A stretch of DNA of 64,000 nucleotides from Pyronema omphalodes (lineage: Eukaryota > Ascomycota > Pezizomycetes > Pezizales > Pyronemataceae). Positions 1 to 10,124 of the stretch are shown one piece after another. The stretch's first letter is position 1; every line of letters begins with the position of its first letter. The translations under genes were made by a program, and so were the position numbers. Under the pieces are notes generated by a model. The model was not told the DNA's origin. It was given only the letters and a program-made list of their open reading frames with translations, and ran no database searches. The DNA lies in the NCBI GenBank assembly GCA_024516155.1, contig JAJJXM010000009.1, positions 1 to 64,000 of the forward strand. The letters are read 5' to 3'.

Positions 1-1317
1 GCTGAGCTTTGCAATACGATATCGTTGGACCTTCTTCCTTCAGCAGACCGTCGAACTTGATACCTTTTCGACCTCCGAATGTCTCCAACCGTTTTTCCAG
101 GGAGAAGAGGAGTAGTTCCCGTTAGGCAATCGAAACAAATGAGACGCTTGATAATCTTGCTGGATTCCGACAGAATGGCTCGTCTCTCGGACTAGACTAA
201 GAGCACTCGGTATATCCGCCGCCGACGTATCCTCAGCACCAACAACGTGGTTTTCTTTCAACATTGAATGAAGCGGACAGCAATATCAACTACAATGTCC
301 GACGGAGAAAATGAGCTGGCGTTTTGGAAACACAGAGTCGCGTATTCAACTTTGGATTTTCCGGTTTCCCGTTTTCGTTTGATAAGCGTGACGACTTGTT
401 CAACACATTCGGTTCAATACTCACCAGAACCATTCCACCTCTCTGTGTTTTTCTCTCTGGCTAAATCCAACATTGGAACGGTCATGGAGATACTAAAAAC
501 AAGACCGAAGCGAACACTTTTCAACCAACTCTTGCCGTCTTTCGTTACCGGTCAGTATGTCAGAAAGGCATCCAGCACCATAAAGTGTGTTCTCTGCGCT
601 CAAGGCCACTGAAAATAGACTGGACTACTTCCAATCATAAATGTAATTTCACTTTTCTTCTCATCTAAAATACCTCATTATCGTCATCACAGACAGCTAA
701 TTAATGTTAACAGTGCCGATTTCATTGCTCAATATCAACTGGATGCACCCCGGCACCAATTTTAATGAGGTTCCCAACCTCAGATACCTGGAAGAGCAAG
801 CCATGAATGTAAGCCTACCATCCACCCCCCATCCCGCATCTTTTATTATCTTTGAACCAAATATCTAACTGACCACTGCAGTACCATCAGACTTGCGAGG
901 ATGATCTCACCCTCAGACCACTGTTGTCTCCGTCTCTCTGGTCTAATCGAGATAGCATTCCGCATCAAAGAGAATGGCTATGTCAAAGTATCCAAGCCAT
1001 GTTTGAAGCTGACGTTGATGCCGAAGCCCATCTTACACTCTGGGGAATTAGAATCTATCCCACTTGGGACGAATAAAAAGACCGCAGCATGGAGTGGTTG
1101 TGTGAAGGCCGCAGCTGTGGGATGGTACAACCGGGTTCTGTGTTCTGTGTTTTGTGTTTCTGTCATGAGTAATTGTGATAATGTCTGCTGTCAGTTATCT
1201 ACTAGCTCTTGAGACATTTGTTATAGGTATCAAGAATCATTTGTAGTTACTTATCCAAAGATGGATGTACCCTGGTCTGCGAGGAATAACAGAGGGGAGG
1301 GGGTTAATAAATAAGGT
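1..1317 (+). pseudogene. Gene-like dispersed repeat, copy 1 (decayed, 5' end outside window)
   Basis: This segment matches 3597-4815 along most of its length as a direct repeat and probably starts left of the window. It looks like a former intron-containing gene. A plausible 3' part runs through about 480-649, an intron with a GTAATT donor and AACAG acceptor (650-713), an exon 714-809, a second intron 810-881 with a GTAAGC donor and CTGCAG acceptor, and a last exon with a stop near 1076. The phases agree at both introns, and both are conserved in copy 2. Further 5' the frame that continues into the family (residues like YPQHQQRGFLSTLNE) is cut by TGA near 311 and TAA near 450. I do not recognise the protein and infer a decayed member of a multicopy family. 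Confidence 0.5.
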
Positions 1318-3596
1318 TTACATGCGGAACATAAGATTGATGAGTGTAATTGGTAGTGTTCATTATATATCGTGATGTCTCTAGCTCGTTCACAGTTGGG
1401 CCTGAATCTGTCGATCCGATTAGGCTGAGCCTGACTCGGCTTGGTTTTTCCTGGCCAGTGGTAAATTGCACATAAACTTACGGAGCTCCTGAACGCATTT
1501 TGATGCTTCAAGTCCAAGTAAAAGAAAGGCATACTGCCAGGTTCGCACCCGGAGACGGTAAAATTCGGGTACGTTCTCCATCGCATGTATGTCAATGAGA
1601 TAGAAGAGAACTAGAGACAGACGTATGGTGAAGCACTCTATCAGCCCTAATGAAATATTAACTCCGTTGAAATTCAGCCAAAGCCGGTCCCGCTTGGTTC
1701 GCTACAATCACTGTCACTGGGGTGGCACACGCCTTACCTAGCCTACAAATCGCTTGGCTGTGTGAGGTAAAGCTTCTCTAATCTTGTGTATTGAAACGTG
1801 CCCAACTAGACTTGTTTCGTAGCAGAGCGAATCAGAAATATCGCGAAAATCGTGTGCTCCAAATGTCACTCGAAGTTTTTCATCACAATAAAAAACAATA
1901 TTATTTATCTTTTGAAGGTCAAAAACTATCGACTACCTTAGTCAACACAATATACAGTTTTTCCTCTTGGCTGGAATGTTATGTATGATGCTGGGCACAT
2001 GACTGACCCACACTTAGGAGTACCTGCCCTGTCGGAGCGGGCATTTTGTGCATCCCCAGCAAACCTGATCATCCCCGATCCCTCCCTCCTTCCATAGCTG
2101 ACAAGGAACTCAAGCTTGCTCTAGAACGTTCCGGCTCCTTTCTTCCTTTTCTTCTCTCTGTCATCCCTCTCTCCCCTTTCCCGTTCTCGTCCGCACCCGT
2201 TCACCATCGCCAAAACGCAACAATGGTAGGATGTCAACTGATACTGACCACAGTCGACGACAGATATCAAACTTTATAAATCGACTTCGATTAAGCGATT
2301 AGCTATGTTACTTTGGATTTCTGGTTTGAATCCTTCCGCCTAAGCTCGCGATCCCTCCTTCGCACCTCGACCCTCACGACCACCGGCTGGTCGCGATGAG
2401 TCGATGGTCACCGAACAACAACGTGATCTCCGAGGTTCCTAGATACGTCCCATGGAAGAAAACAACGATGAAGAGTCTAGGTACGTACCTCTCTACTACC
2501 TCGATAAATGGAAACTTTCTGGAATGCTGACAACCCAGTGATAGAGAACGTTCCGGCAACTACGATAACTTCACCACTTGAGCTTCTGCTTGTGGTGTTC
2601 GGCGCCAGTGAGTTACAGCTCCTTCTACAATAACTATTTTATAGGCTAAGCAGCTTGTGAACAGATGTGTAAGCTCAGGGCTTACCAGCGCCAGACTGCG
2701 TGGGCTTTGTGCGGCGGGGTGCTATAAACCTTCGTCGCCTCCGACACCGGTATCCAACCTTGGATTTGGCTGGCCTTTCTGGTTCCATCAAGATGGAACT
2801 CATATCTGGTACTCGCTCTTTTCCTTAGATGGGGGTTAATTGATGCTGATATCTGGACCAACAGATTCGGGATCAGCTATTGAAGCTTTAAAAGATTGCG
2901 GTCGGTGCCGGTGGTATCACGGAAGCATTGTAAGCTTATCTTTCCTCATATTGAACCATCACAGTCGAACTCGAACTTGGCTAATGAATAGGATAGCAAT
3001 TCTCTGCTGTCTCCTGCGTCTTCATCAGCGACGTCTGACTCTGCTTCGTTCTGTCTCTGTCTCCGTCGACCATCTGACCCGCCTGCGAGGCTGTGTTCGT
3101 TGTCCTCTGCGATTGGAATTTTCAAAGCATTACCTGCTTTGCATTCCTAGTTGACGTGAAACTCGGAATGCAGTTCATTGTAAGTAAAGCTTTCCTATCC
3201 TAGGTACCTACAGACCATAAACAATGCTAATGGATATAATAGACTTCCCTTTCCGGCCTGTCGAGTTTTTGATAATTATTCCGCACCTTGCGGTGCTTCG
3301 GCGGGTTTGGATGGATGGTCTCCAATTATCCAACTTTGGTTATCTTTTTCTTTTGCAATTGGATGAATCTAGCATGGTGGCCTGCATTTATGGTACGTCT
3401 TAATGGACCTTACCATCACGTCTCATGAAATTGATGCTGAATTACTAACTGAATACATAGATTCCGGGTGGCTCTGGTTGTCTTTGACAACTATTCTGCA
3501 TTGGCTGGTACTTCTTCCCTATCCTGCTTTCGAACTCCGCTAACTGATGAGTAGGTTCTGTGCCGTTTAGTTGTCTTTGACAACTATTCTGCATTG
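1318..3596. other. Intergenic, no supported gene
   Basis: No open frame of convincing length or family resemblance is seen. Several short exon-like fragments with GT-AG borders lie between 2050 and 3500 (for example 2657-2839 and 2840-3154), but I could not join them into a coherent product. A 26-bp direct repeat, first copy at 3478-3503 and second at 3571-3596, ends exactly where repeat copy 2 begins. Confidence 0.5.
3478..3596 (+). repeat. 26-bp direct repeat pair (3478-3503 and 3571-3596)
   Basis: An identical 26-bp sequence beginning TTGTCTTTGACA and ending TTCTGCATTG occurs twice, 93 bp apart. The second copy abuts the left edge of gene-like repeat copy 2. It could be a duplicated junction left by insertion or by a local tandem duplication; neither is proven. 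Confidence 0.7.
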
Positions 3597-4815
3597 TTCG
3601 GGCTTTTCTGAACGTTGCAGTACGATCTTGTTGAATGTTCCTCCATCAACAAACCGTCGAACTTGATACCTTTTCGACCTCTGAGGCCTCTTCGACCCGT
3701 TTTTCCAGGGAGAAGTAGTTCCTGTCATATGATCACAGCAAACAAAACGCCCGATAATTCGCCGCCAACGTATCCTCAGCACCAACATTGTGGGTTTCTT
3801 ACAACCCTCAATGAGGTGGACAACAATATCAACTACAATGTCCGACGTGGGAATTGGACTGGCGTTTTGGAAACACAGAGTCGCGTATTCAACTTTGGAT
3901 TTTCCGGTTTCCCGTTTTCGTTTGATAAGCGTGACGACTTGTTCAACACATTCGGTTGAATACTCACCAGAACCATTCCACCTCCCTGTGTTTTTCTCTC
4001 CGGCTAAATCCAACATTGGAACGGTTATAGAGATACTAAAAACAAGGCCGAAACGAACACTTTTAAACCAACCCTTGGCGTCTTCCGTTACCGGTCAGTA
4101 TGTCAGAAAGGCATCCAGCACCATAAAGTGTGTTCTCTGCGCTCAAGGCCACTGAAAATAGACTGGACTATTTCCCTCAACAAATGTAAGTTCACTTTTC
4201 CTCCCATCTAAAACTACCTTTTATCTTTATCATAGATAGCTAACCAGTGACAATAGTGCCGATTTCATTGCTCAATATCAACTGGATGCATCCCGGTACC
4301 AACTTTAACGAGATTCTCAACCTCAGATACCTGGAAGAGCAAGCCATGAATGTAAGTCTACGATCCACTCCCATCTCATATCTTTTATTATCTTCAAACC
4401 AAATATCTAACTGACTACTACAGTATCACCAAACTTGCGAGGATGGTCTTACCCTCAGACCACTGTTGTCTCCGTTCCTCGGGTTTGGTCGAGATATCTT
4501 TCCGGAATTCACATCAAGAAGACTGGGAATGGAAGATATCAACTCAGCCCACTTGGGCAGGATACCACAACATCAGGTTGTTGTGTGAAGGCCGCGGCCG
4601 TGGGATGGTACAATTGGTTTTTGTGGTTGTGTGGTGGTCGCGGCCGTGGGATGGTACGACTGGTTGTTGTGTTTGGTGTTGTGGATAAGGGATTGTAGTG
4701 TTTCGTTATAGATGGTACGGGTTATTTATACTTTGTAGTTACTTATCCAAATATGGACATACACCGGTTTCTGAGGAATACAAGAGGGGGGTTGTGGTTA
4801 ATAAATAAGTTTTCT
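3597..4815 (+). pseudogene. Gene-like dispersed repeat, copy 2 (decayed)
   Basis: This is a second direct copy of the 1-1317 segment. Homology runs from about 3597 (compare CTGAACGTTGCAGTACGAT with CTGAGCTTTGCAATACGAT) to the shared TTAATAAATAAG near 4800. The same two introns are visible: about 4188-4256 (GTAAGT donor, CAATAG acceptor) and about 4353-4422 (GTAAGT donor, CTACAG acceptor), with the exon between them nearly identical to copy 1. The last exon reads to a TGA near 4585 but diverges from copy 1 through indels. The upstream frame is broken by stops near 3957 and 4000. Some differences from copy 1 are CA-to-TA and TGG-to-TAG (near 4026), which resembles repeat-induced point mutation, but others are transversions. 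Function unknown. Confidence 0.5.
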
Positions 4816-5323
4816 ATATAAGATACAGTTATTTTGCGTAGATCGTAGTCTATTCGTTATTGTGATGACGTAAGTGTTGAGATTTGGAGTACAGGTCCGA
4901 TAATTTTATTTGGGGTTTTCCGTGGTGGAATGGTATTATGATGACTTTCCAATGGTTTGGATCAGGTTGGACTGAATTCATTTTTGTTTTGTGTTTTTTT
5001 TTTTTTGCACTTCCGTGATATGTTTTGGAAATAGTTCCCCTCGACGTTAGACTGATGATTATGCAAGGTTTACGTCATTTTTCAGAAGTGGGGAAATCCT
5101 CTTTGATAGCGATTAAATCAAGTATATTATAATTTACATTTGCGCCCCAATTTTTCGTTTATCGGAGTTATTCACCTCTCAGGTCTTTTTCCCACTCGTC
5201 AGATCCTCTCAATCTGAAACCATCAGATTGATCGACTATTAATTTACTATCAAATAAATTCCGCTAATTTGAGCAATATAATAAACAAAAAGCACATTAT
5301 TCTAATCTAACAAAAGAAAATCC
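4816..5323. other. Intergenic spacer
   Basis: AT-rich spacer downstream of LHS1, probably holding its 3' UTR and polyadenylation signals (AATAAA-like A/T runs near 5250-5300 when read on the minus strand). Nothing coding was seen. Confidence 0.5.
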
Positions 5324-8125
5324 TTACAATTCATCCTTAACTTTCGGCTTTGAGTCATCAGTTTTATTCTTCTCCTGGTCCTTCTCCTTCTTCTCCTTCT
5401 GCTTCTTCTCCTTCTCCGCCTTCTCCTTTGCTTCCTTCTCCTTCTTCTGTTCTGCCGCGGCCTTCTTCAGGTTCTCCTCCGCTGCCTTAACCTTCTTCAT
5501 CACCACATCCATAGCAATCTTAGAAATCTCCTTCGACTTCTTCTCCAACTCAGCATTGGAAACAACTGCATCCTCATAAGGCTGCAACTTGGCCTGTGCC
5601 GCAACCTGCTGGTCAAGCCACTGCTCAGCCTCATTATACTTCTTCTCAAACGCAGCAATCTCATCAGCAGTGTAAAGCTCTTCAACCTTAGGAGCGTCTT
5701 TAGCCGCCTCCTCAAGCTGATCAAGCTCATCTTTTGCCTGGGGCTTCATAGCGGCAAGGATAGTACGTCCGTTAGCGATGGTGTCACGGAAGCTCTTAAT
5801 AAGCTCAGGACGCTTCTTAGATTCGGCACGGCGCTTAAGAATAGGCTTCTGGATGTCGGTGAGACTCTTCAACTTAGCGGTGACATCGGCCAAGGGAGCA
5901 AGGTATCCATCGCCGTACAACCACTCTCCGGCTTCATCAATGAGACCCTCGAGCTGCTCACGGGTGGCGTCGGTGGAGGCGGCGATAAAGTCGTCTTCAT
6001 AGAGAAGCTCACGGGCCTTGTAGGTGAAGGCTTCGAGCTCGTTACGAGCCTCCTCTACGGCACGACGGTTGGCGTCGAAGGTGTCGAAGGCCTTGATTTC
6101 TTGGATAAGGGTCTCTTTGTGAGTGGCAGAGAGGCGGGGGATGCCGGTGTGGGTAGAAGTGAATGCGAGGGGGATCTTCATAGTCTTCTTGACGAGGGAG
6201 GGGGTGGGCTCGGGAGCGGCGGAGGTGGTGGAGGAGGAGGATGATTCAGAGCTGGCGCTGCTGGAGGAAGAGGAGGAGTCGGCGGAGGCGGAAGAGTCCT
6301 TGCTGTCCTTGGAGTCTTTGTCCTTGCCAAATCCGAAGGCCTTCTTCATGTTGTCGACAATTCCCTTCTTCTCGGGGGTCTCGAGGACCTCGATCTCGCA
6401 CTCGACCCATCCGGCGGTAGTAGCGGGGATTCCATCCTTCTTGTTGATCTCAATGTTGAACTTAGTGGAGATTCCAGAGTCAACACATCCGTAGTCCTCC
6501 TTGAGCTTCTGAACGGAAATAGTGACGTTGGTAGCCTTGATGGCAGCAAGGGGTCTGGGCTCGGCGTCGGTAGCCAAGTTGTATCCAAGGTCGAAGTCAA
6601 AATCGGTCTTGTGAGGGAAGGTAACAGCAGTCTCAGCACTGGGAGCAGATCCGGCGGGAAGGATTTCAGAGGTCTTGGCCACCTTAGCAGTGGGCGACTT
6701 GAGGAACTTGACGGAAACGGCGTATGGGCTGTAGTCGTTGGTTCTGATCTCTTTAACCTTGAAGCTTCCACTCTCTCCAGCACCCTTGAAAGTAGCACCG
6801 AAAACGGCGGCCTCGTCGGAGTTGACGTTCTTGGAGATCTTCTCAATTCCGCCGACGGTCTCCTCGAGCTTCTTTCCGACGAAGGGAGTACGCACAGCTC
6901 CTCCGTGAAGAATAATGGAGCTAACCTTATCCAAGGTGATCTGAGCAGCCTCAAGAGCGTCGAAGATAGGCTTGGTGATCCTAGGCTCGTACTCGGCGAT
7001 GGCAGCCTCGAACTCAGCACGGGTTAGCTTTCCTGACCGGAAATCAGTGTCTTCGTAAAGAGACTCGACGGAAGCGAAGGTCTCGGTGTTTGCAGAGAGA
7101 ATCTGGCGGGCGCGGGTAGCCTCTCTCCATAGCTTAGATGATGCGCGGGGGTTTGAGCGAAGTGCCTTCTTGGGGTCCTCCTTGCCTGCAAGTGCGGCAG
7201 CACCCTTCTTGCTCTTCACAAAGTCATTGGCCAAAATCTCGGCCATCTTTTCATTGAACAAATCTCCTCCGAGAGTTGCGTCATATCCTACACCCAATAC
7301 AGAGACTTCCTGGATAGTTTTGTTGAACCGGCCAACGTCCTTAACGCTCTTTCCCTGGAACCGGAGAACTGACGCAGTAGTAGATCCAGCACCCATATCG
7401 TAGATAATATGGAACTCGGGGTTCTTCTCGTCGAATGTCCGGGTGGTAGCGTAGTTAATTCCAACGGCCAATCCATCCGAAACATAGCCCATAACCTTCA
7501 ATCCTGCCAACTCTGCAGCTTGGGTAAGTGCGTTCTTCTCCTCTGGGGAGAAGAATGCAGGTACGGTGAACATAACATCCTTGATCTTTCCTGTTCCGGG
7601 TCCGGCCATAGCTTGTGCCTGACCAACAATCGCCTTGAGCTGCATAGCTAATAGCTCCTCGAGGGTGAACACACCACCGGGGGAGCTCTTGCTCTCGAAA
7701 ACAACAGTTCCCTGCTCTTGACTCTTGGAAATTTTTAATGCTGGGTACCGGGTAGAATATGTAGACACCTCCTCATCATCGGCAGGCTTTCCTAGGAGCT
7801 GTTTTAGGTACGGGTAGACATCGTCAGGGAAACGACCGGCAAGGTTGACGGCATCGGCACCGTAAAGTCTCTCGGGAAAGTTGAATTCGCCATCCTTAGC
7901 GGGGGTGTTGGAGGGTTTGAATCCGATGGCTGAGACTTCTTTTCGCTTGGTGTCTTTGGTGAGGACAATCTCGAGAGGAATTCCTGGTTTTACTAGGGCT
8001 GCCTTCATGTATTCCTGACCGATATCAATTCCAAGAACAGCACTAGCTGCCTCCGCGTACTGAGTAACTAATAGAACGAATAGACTGGACAAGGCCGCCT
8101 TGGATAGTACTTGTTTCACCCGCAT
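5324..8125 (-). CDS. LHS1: ER-lumen Hsp70-like chaperone Lhs1 (HYOU1/Grp170 family)
   Basis: Single-exon gene of 933 residues, the usual size for Lhs1/Grp170. Residues 1-26 form a signal peptide (basic start, LSSLFVLLV core, AEA|A cleavage). The Hsp70 nucleotide-binding domain follows: phosphate-1 loop GIDIGQEY (32-39), then IYDMGAGSTT, then the adenosine-site motif ILHGGAVRTPFVG. The C-terminal half carries an Asp/Ser-rich insertion typical of large Grp170-type Hsp70s, a long helical region, and a Lys/Glu-rich tail ending KVKDEL, an ER retrieval signal. Known role of the family: nucleotide exchange for Kar2/BiP and holding of unfolded chains during translocation and the unfolded protein response. 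It diverges from the ArsH gene across 0.9 kb. The family assignment is firm; the start is the only Met ahead of the signal peptide. Confidence 0.95.
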   Translation of the reverse strand: MRVKQVLSKAALSSLFVLLVTQYAEAASAVLGIDIGQEYMKAALVKPGIPLEIVLTKDTKRKEVSAIGFKPSNTPAKDGEFNFPERLYGADAVNLAGRFPDDVYPYLKQLLGKPADDEEVSTYSTRYPALKISKSQEQGTVVFESKSSPGGVFTLEELLAMQLKAIVGQAQAMAGPGTGKIKDVMFTVPAFFSPEEKNALTQAAELAGLKVMGYVSDGLAVGINYATTRTFDEKNPEFHIIYDMGAGSTTASVLRFQGKSVKDVGRFNKTIQEVSVLGVGYDATLGGDLFNEKMAEILANDFVKSKKGAAALAGKEDPKKALRSNPRASSKLWREATRARQILSANTETFASVESLYEDTDFRSGKLTRAEFEAAIAEYEPRITKPIFDALEAAQITLDKVSSIILHGGAVRTPFVGKKLEETVGGIEKISKNVNSDEAAVFGATFKGAGESGSFKVKEIRTNDYSPYAVSVKFLKSPTAKVAKTSEILPAGSAPSAETAVTFPHKTDFDFDLGYNLATDAEPRPLAAIKATNVTISVQKLKEDYGCVDSGISTKFNIEINKKDGIPATTAGWVECEIEVLETPEKKGIVDNMKKAFGFGKDKDSKDSKDSSASADSSSSSSSASSESSSSSTTSAAPEPTPSLVKKTMKIPLAFTSTHTGIPRLSATHKETLIQEIKAFDTFDANRRAVEEARNELEAFTYKARELLYEDDFIAASTDATREQLEGLIDEAGEWLYGDGYLAPLADVTAKLKSLTDIQKPILKRRAESKKRPELIKSFRDTIANGRTILAAMKPQAKDELDQLEEAAKDAPKVEELYTADEIAAFEKKYNEAEQWLDQQVAAQAKLQPYEDAVVSNAELEKKSKEISKIAMDVVMKKVKAAEENLKKAAAEQKKEKEAKEKAEKEKKQKEKKEKDQEKNKTDDSKPKVKDEL

Positions 8126-9039
8126 TGTGCTGATACGGTGGTGACGCCGCTCGTAGGAGGTTTTGGTGGTATTATGGGGTTAAGAATGCGAATGGAAGCT
8201 GTAGTGATGTACCGCAGAGCTTAAGGAGTGATCTGTCTGGGCTTGCGGGACTGTTGTTAGGGTAAAGGTAGCCGGCTGTCTTTTCGAAGCTCAAGGTGTT
8301 GTATAGAAACGAGTAAACATGCGGCTCTGCTAGAGGCCACGGTATCGAACACAGCTCCGTTAGGCCAAGACGTCATGCTTCAACTCTCTTACGTACAAAC
8401 TTACCACATCAATTCATTGAGCGCTGATTCTCTTTGTAATTGCATAATTTTGAAGCTTGGCTTAGGGTATAATTATTATCTCAATTGAAACCTGATGTGT
8501 AGAGGTCACTTTTTGAAAACGCAGTTGACCGTCATTTAATTGAGCCTCACATGCAACCCATCCACGAGCCATCCTACTCCGCATGGCCCAACGATGTGTA
8601 CCCAGGGATCAAAACCGTCGCTAGCGAAACCTCCGATAGATCTCTAAAAATATGTATTTCGGATACAATGGGATTTATCGCTCTGTTTTTTTATATTTAG
8701 AGCTTGTAATAAAACTGGCTGTTTTTGACTTTTCCAGCCAAAATTGGGAAATAATATTGCAGCCAAGAAAGACAGTTGCTTTTATTATTTCCAAATCGTA
8801 AACATGTCTATTTTTTGGATCATGGGAACGGGAGCCCTAAGGTTGCCGGCAACCCAGCCGTTCAAATCTAGATCTTTAGCTCCATCTATGAGTTCTTGCG
8901 CCATATCGGAAAAAATCCTCCCCTAAGCCCCGTGATCTGACCAATCAGCGAACAGCAATGACATTTCTAACAATCCGCTTATTATTATCTTTAAACAGCT
9001 ATATTTACTTTCTTGGAGCTATGTAAATTACAACTCCAA
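8126..9039. promoter_or_regulatory. Divergent promoter region LHS1 / arsH-like gene
   Basis: This 914-bp spacer separates two genes transcribed away from each other, so it should hold both promoters. A palindromic GACGTC core sits at 8369-8374, about 245 bp upstream of the LHS1 start. Unfolded-protein-response factors of the Hac1/XBP1 type bind ACGT-core sites, which makes it a candidate. A CCAAT box occurs near 8940 on the side of the arsH-like gene. No element was tested. Confidence 0.4.
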
Positions 9040-10124
9040 ATGTTTTTCCCTCTCCGGACCGCCTCTACCCTTCTCCGCCCTCTATCCAGAACCATGACCA
9101 CTCTCACCAACGGCGCCTCTGCTCCCGCAATGGACCCCTACTACGACCCTGAGATCTCAGCCAAATACCGCCCCTTCATTCTCCCTGCTGAGATCAGTGA
9201 GAAGGACTGGATTTCCGAGCTTGAACTTGACTCCGTTACCGAGCTTGCAAAGACTACCGAGAACAACAGACTAAAATTTCTTGTCCTCTATGGATCTCTC
9301 CGCCATCGTTCATTCTCAAGGTTGATGGCATATGAAGCTTCAAGAATCTTGTACAAGTTGGGTGCCGATGTTAGAGTCTTTGACCCCACTGGATTGCCCG
9401 TAAAGGATGATGACCAGCACGACCACCCTAAGGTCCAGGAACTTAGAAAGTTGTCCGCATGGAGTGATGGTCATGTTTGGTGTTCGCCCGAGCAGCATGG
9501 AAATTTGGTACGCATTGGTTTTCCTAGAATTTCTTAACTTGGTCGGAATTTTTCAGGCTTCTTTGAGTTCTGTCAGAAAATTTCATTGGAGTAAGTTGGG
9601 TTGGGGCATAATTGACCTTTCCATAGACTGCCGTTTTCAAGAACCAAATCGACTGGATCCCCTTACAGACCGGTTCCGTCCGTCCTACACAGGGTCGTAC
9701 CCTTAGTTTAATCCAAGTCAACGGCGGATCCCAATCCTTCAACACCGTAAATTCCCTACGTATCCTTGGAAGATGGATGCGTATGTGGACCATCCCAAAC
9801 CAATCTTCCTTACCGGCCGCATGGACACAATTCACCGAGCCTGATGCCGAGTTTGGCGGAAACCGTTTGATGCCTTCCGGAAACAGAGATAGATTGGTTG
9901 ACTGCATGGAGGAGCTTGTACGGTTTACTACATACTACAGACCATTTGCAGAGGGATTGGTAGATAGATACTCTGAGCGTAAGGAGAGGAAACAGAAGGA
10001 GGAGAAGTTGGCAAAGGCGAAGGCCGAGGCTGCTAAGGAGGCTGAGGAGAAGGCAGCCAAGGAGTTGGAGGAGGCACAGAAGGCTGCCGGACAAGAGAAG
10101 GAGGCGGTTGTAGCGAGTGCTTAA
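9040..10124 (+). CDS. arsH: ArsH-family NADPH-dependent FMN reductase
   Basis: Two exons, 9040-9507 and 9627-10124, joined across a 119-nt intron, give 321 residues. Motifs are those of ArsH flavodoxin-like oxidoreductases: [13 protein letters not shown] (FMN phosphate loop), [38 protein letters not shown], then after the intron [20 protein letters not shown] and VNGGSQSFN with [15 protein letters not shown]. The family reduces FMN-bound substrates and is linked to organoarsenical resistance, quinone reduction and peroxide stress. Two in-frame Met codons exist. Translation from 9040 adds an Arg/Leu-rich, acid-free leader ([19 protein letters not shown]) that resembles a mitochondrial presequence; translation from 9094 would drop it. 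The last 50 residues are a Lys/Glu/Ala-rich helix not typical of bacterial ArsH. No other arsenic gene is adjacent. Confidence 0.9.

Noticed and set aside
6123..7027. Plus-strand and alternative minus-strand frames of 120-220 codons inside LHS1
   Set aside because: Shadow frames of the conserved Hsp70 coding sequence.
9557..9590. A 34-nt mini-exon in the arsH intron
   Set aside because: Inclusion breaks the frame before the conserved QIDWIP segment. Single-intron splicing restores the family sequence.
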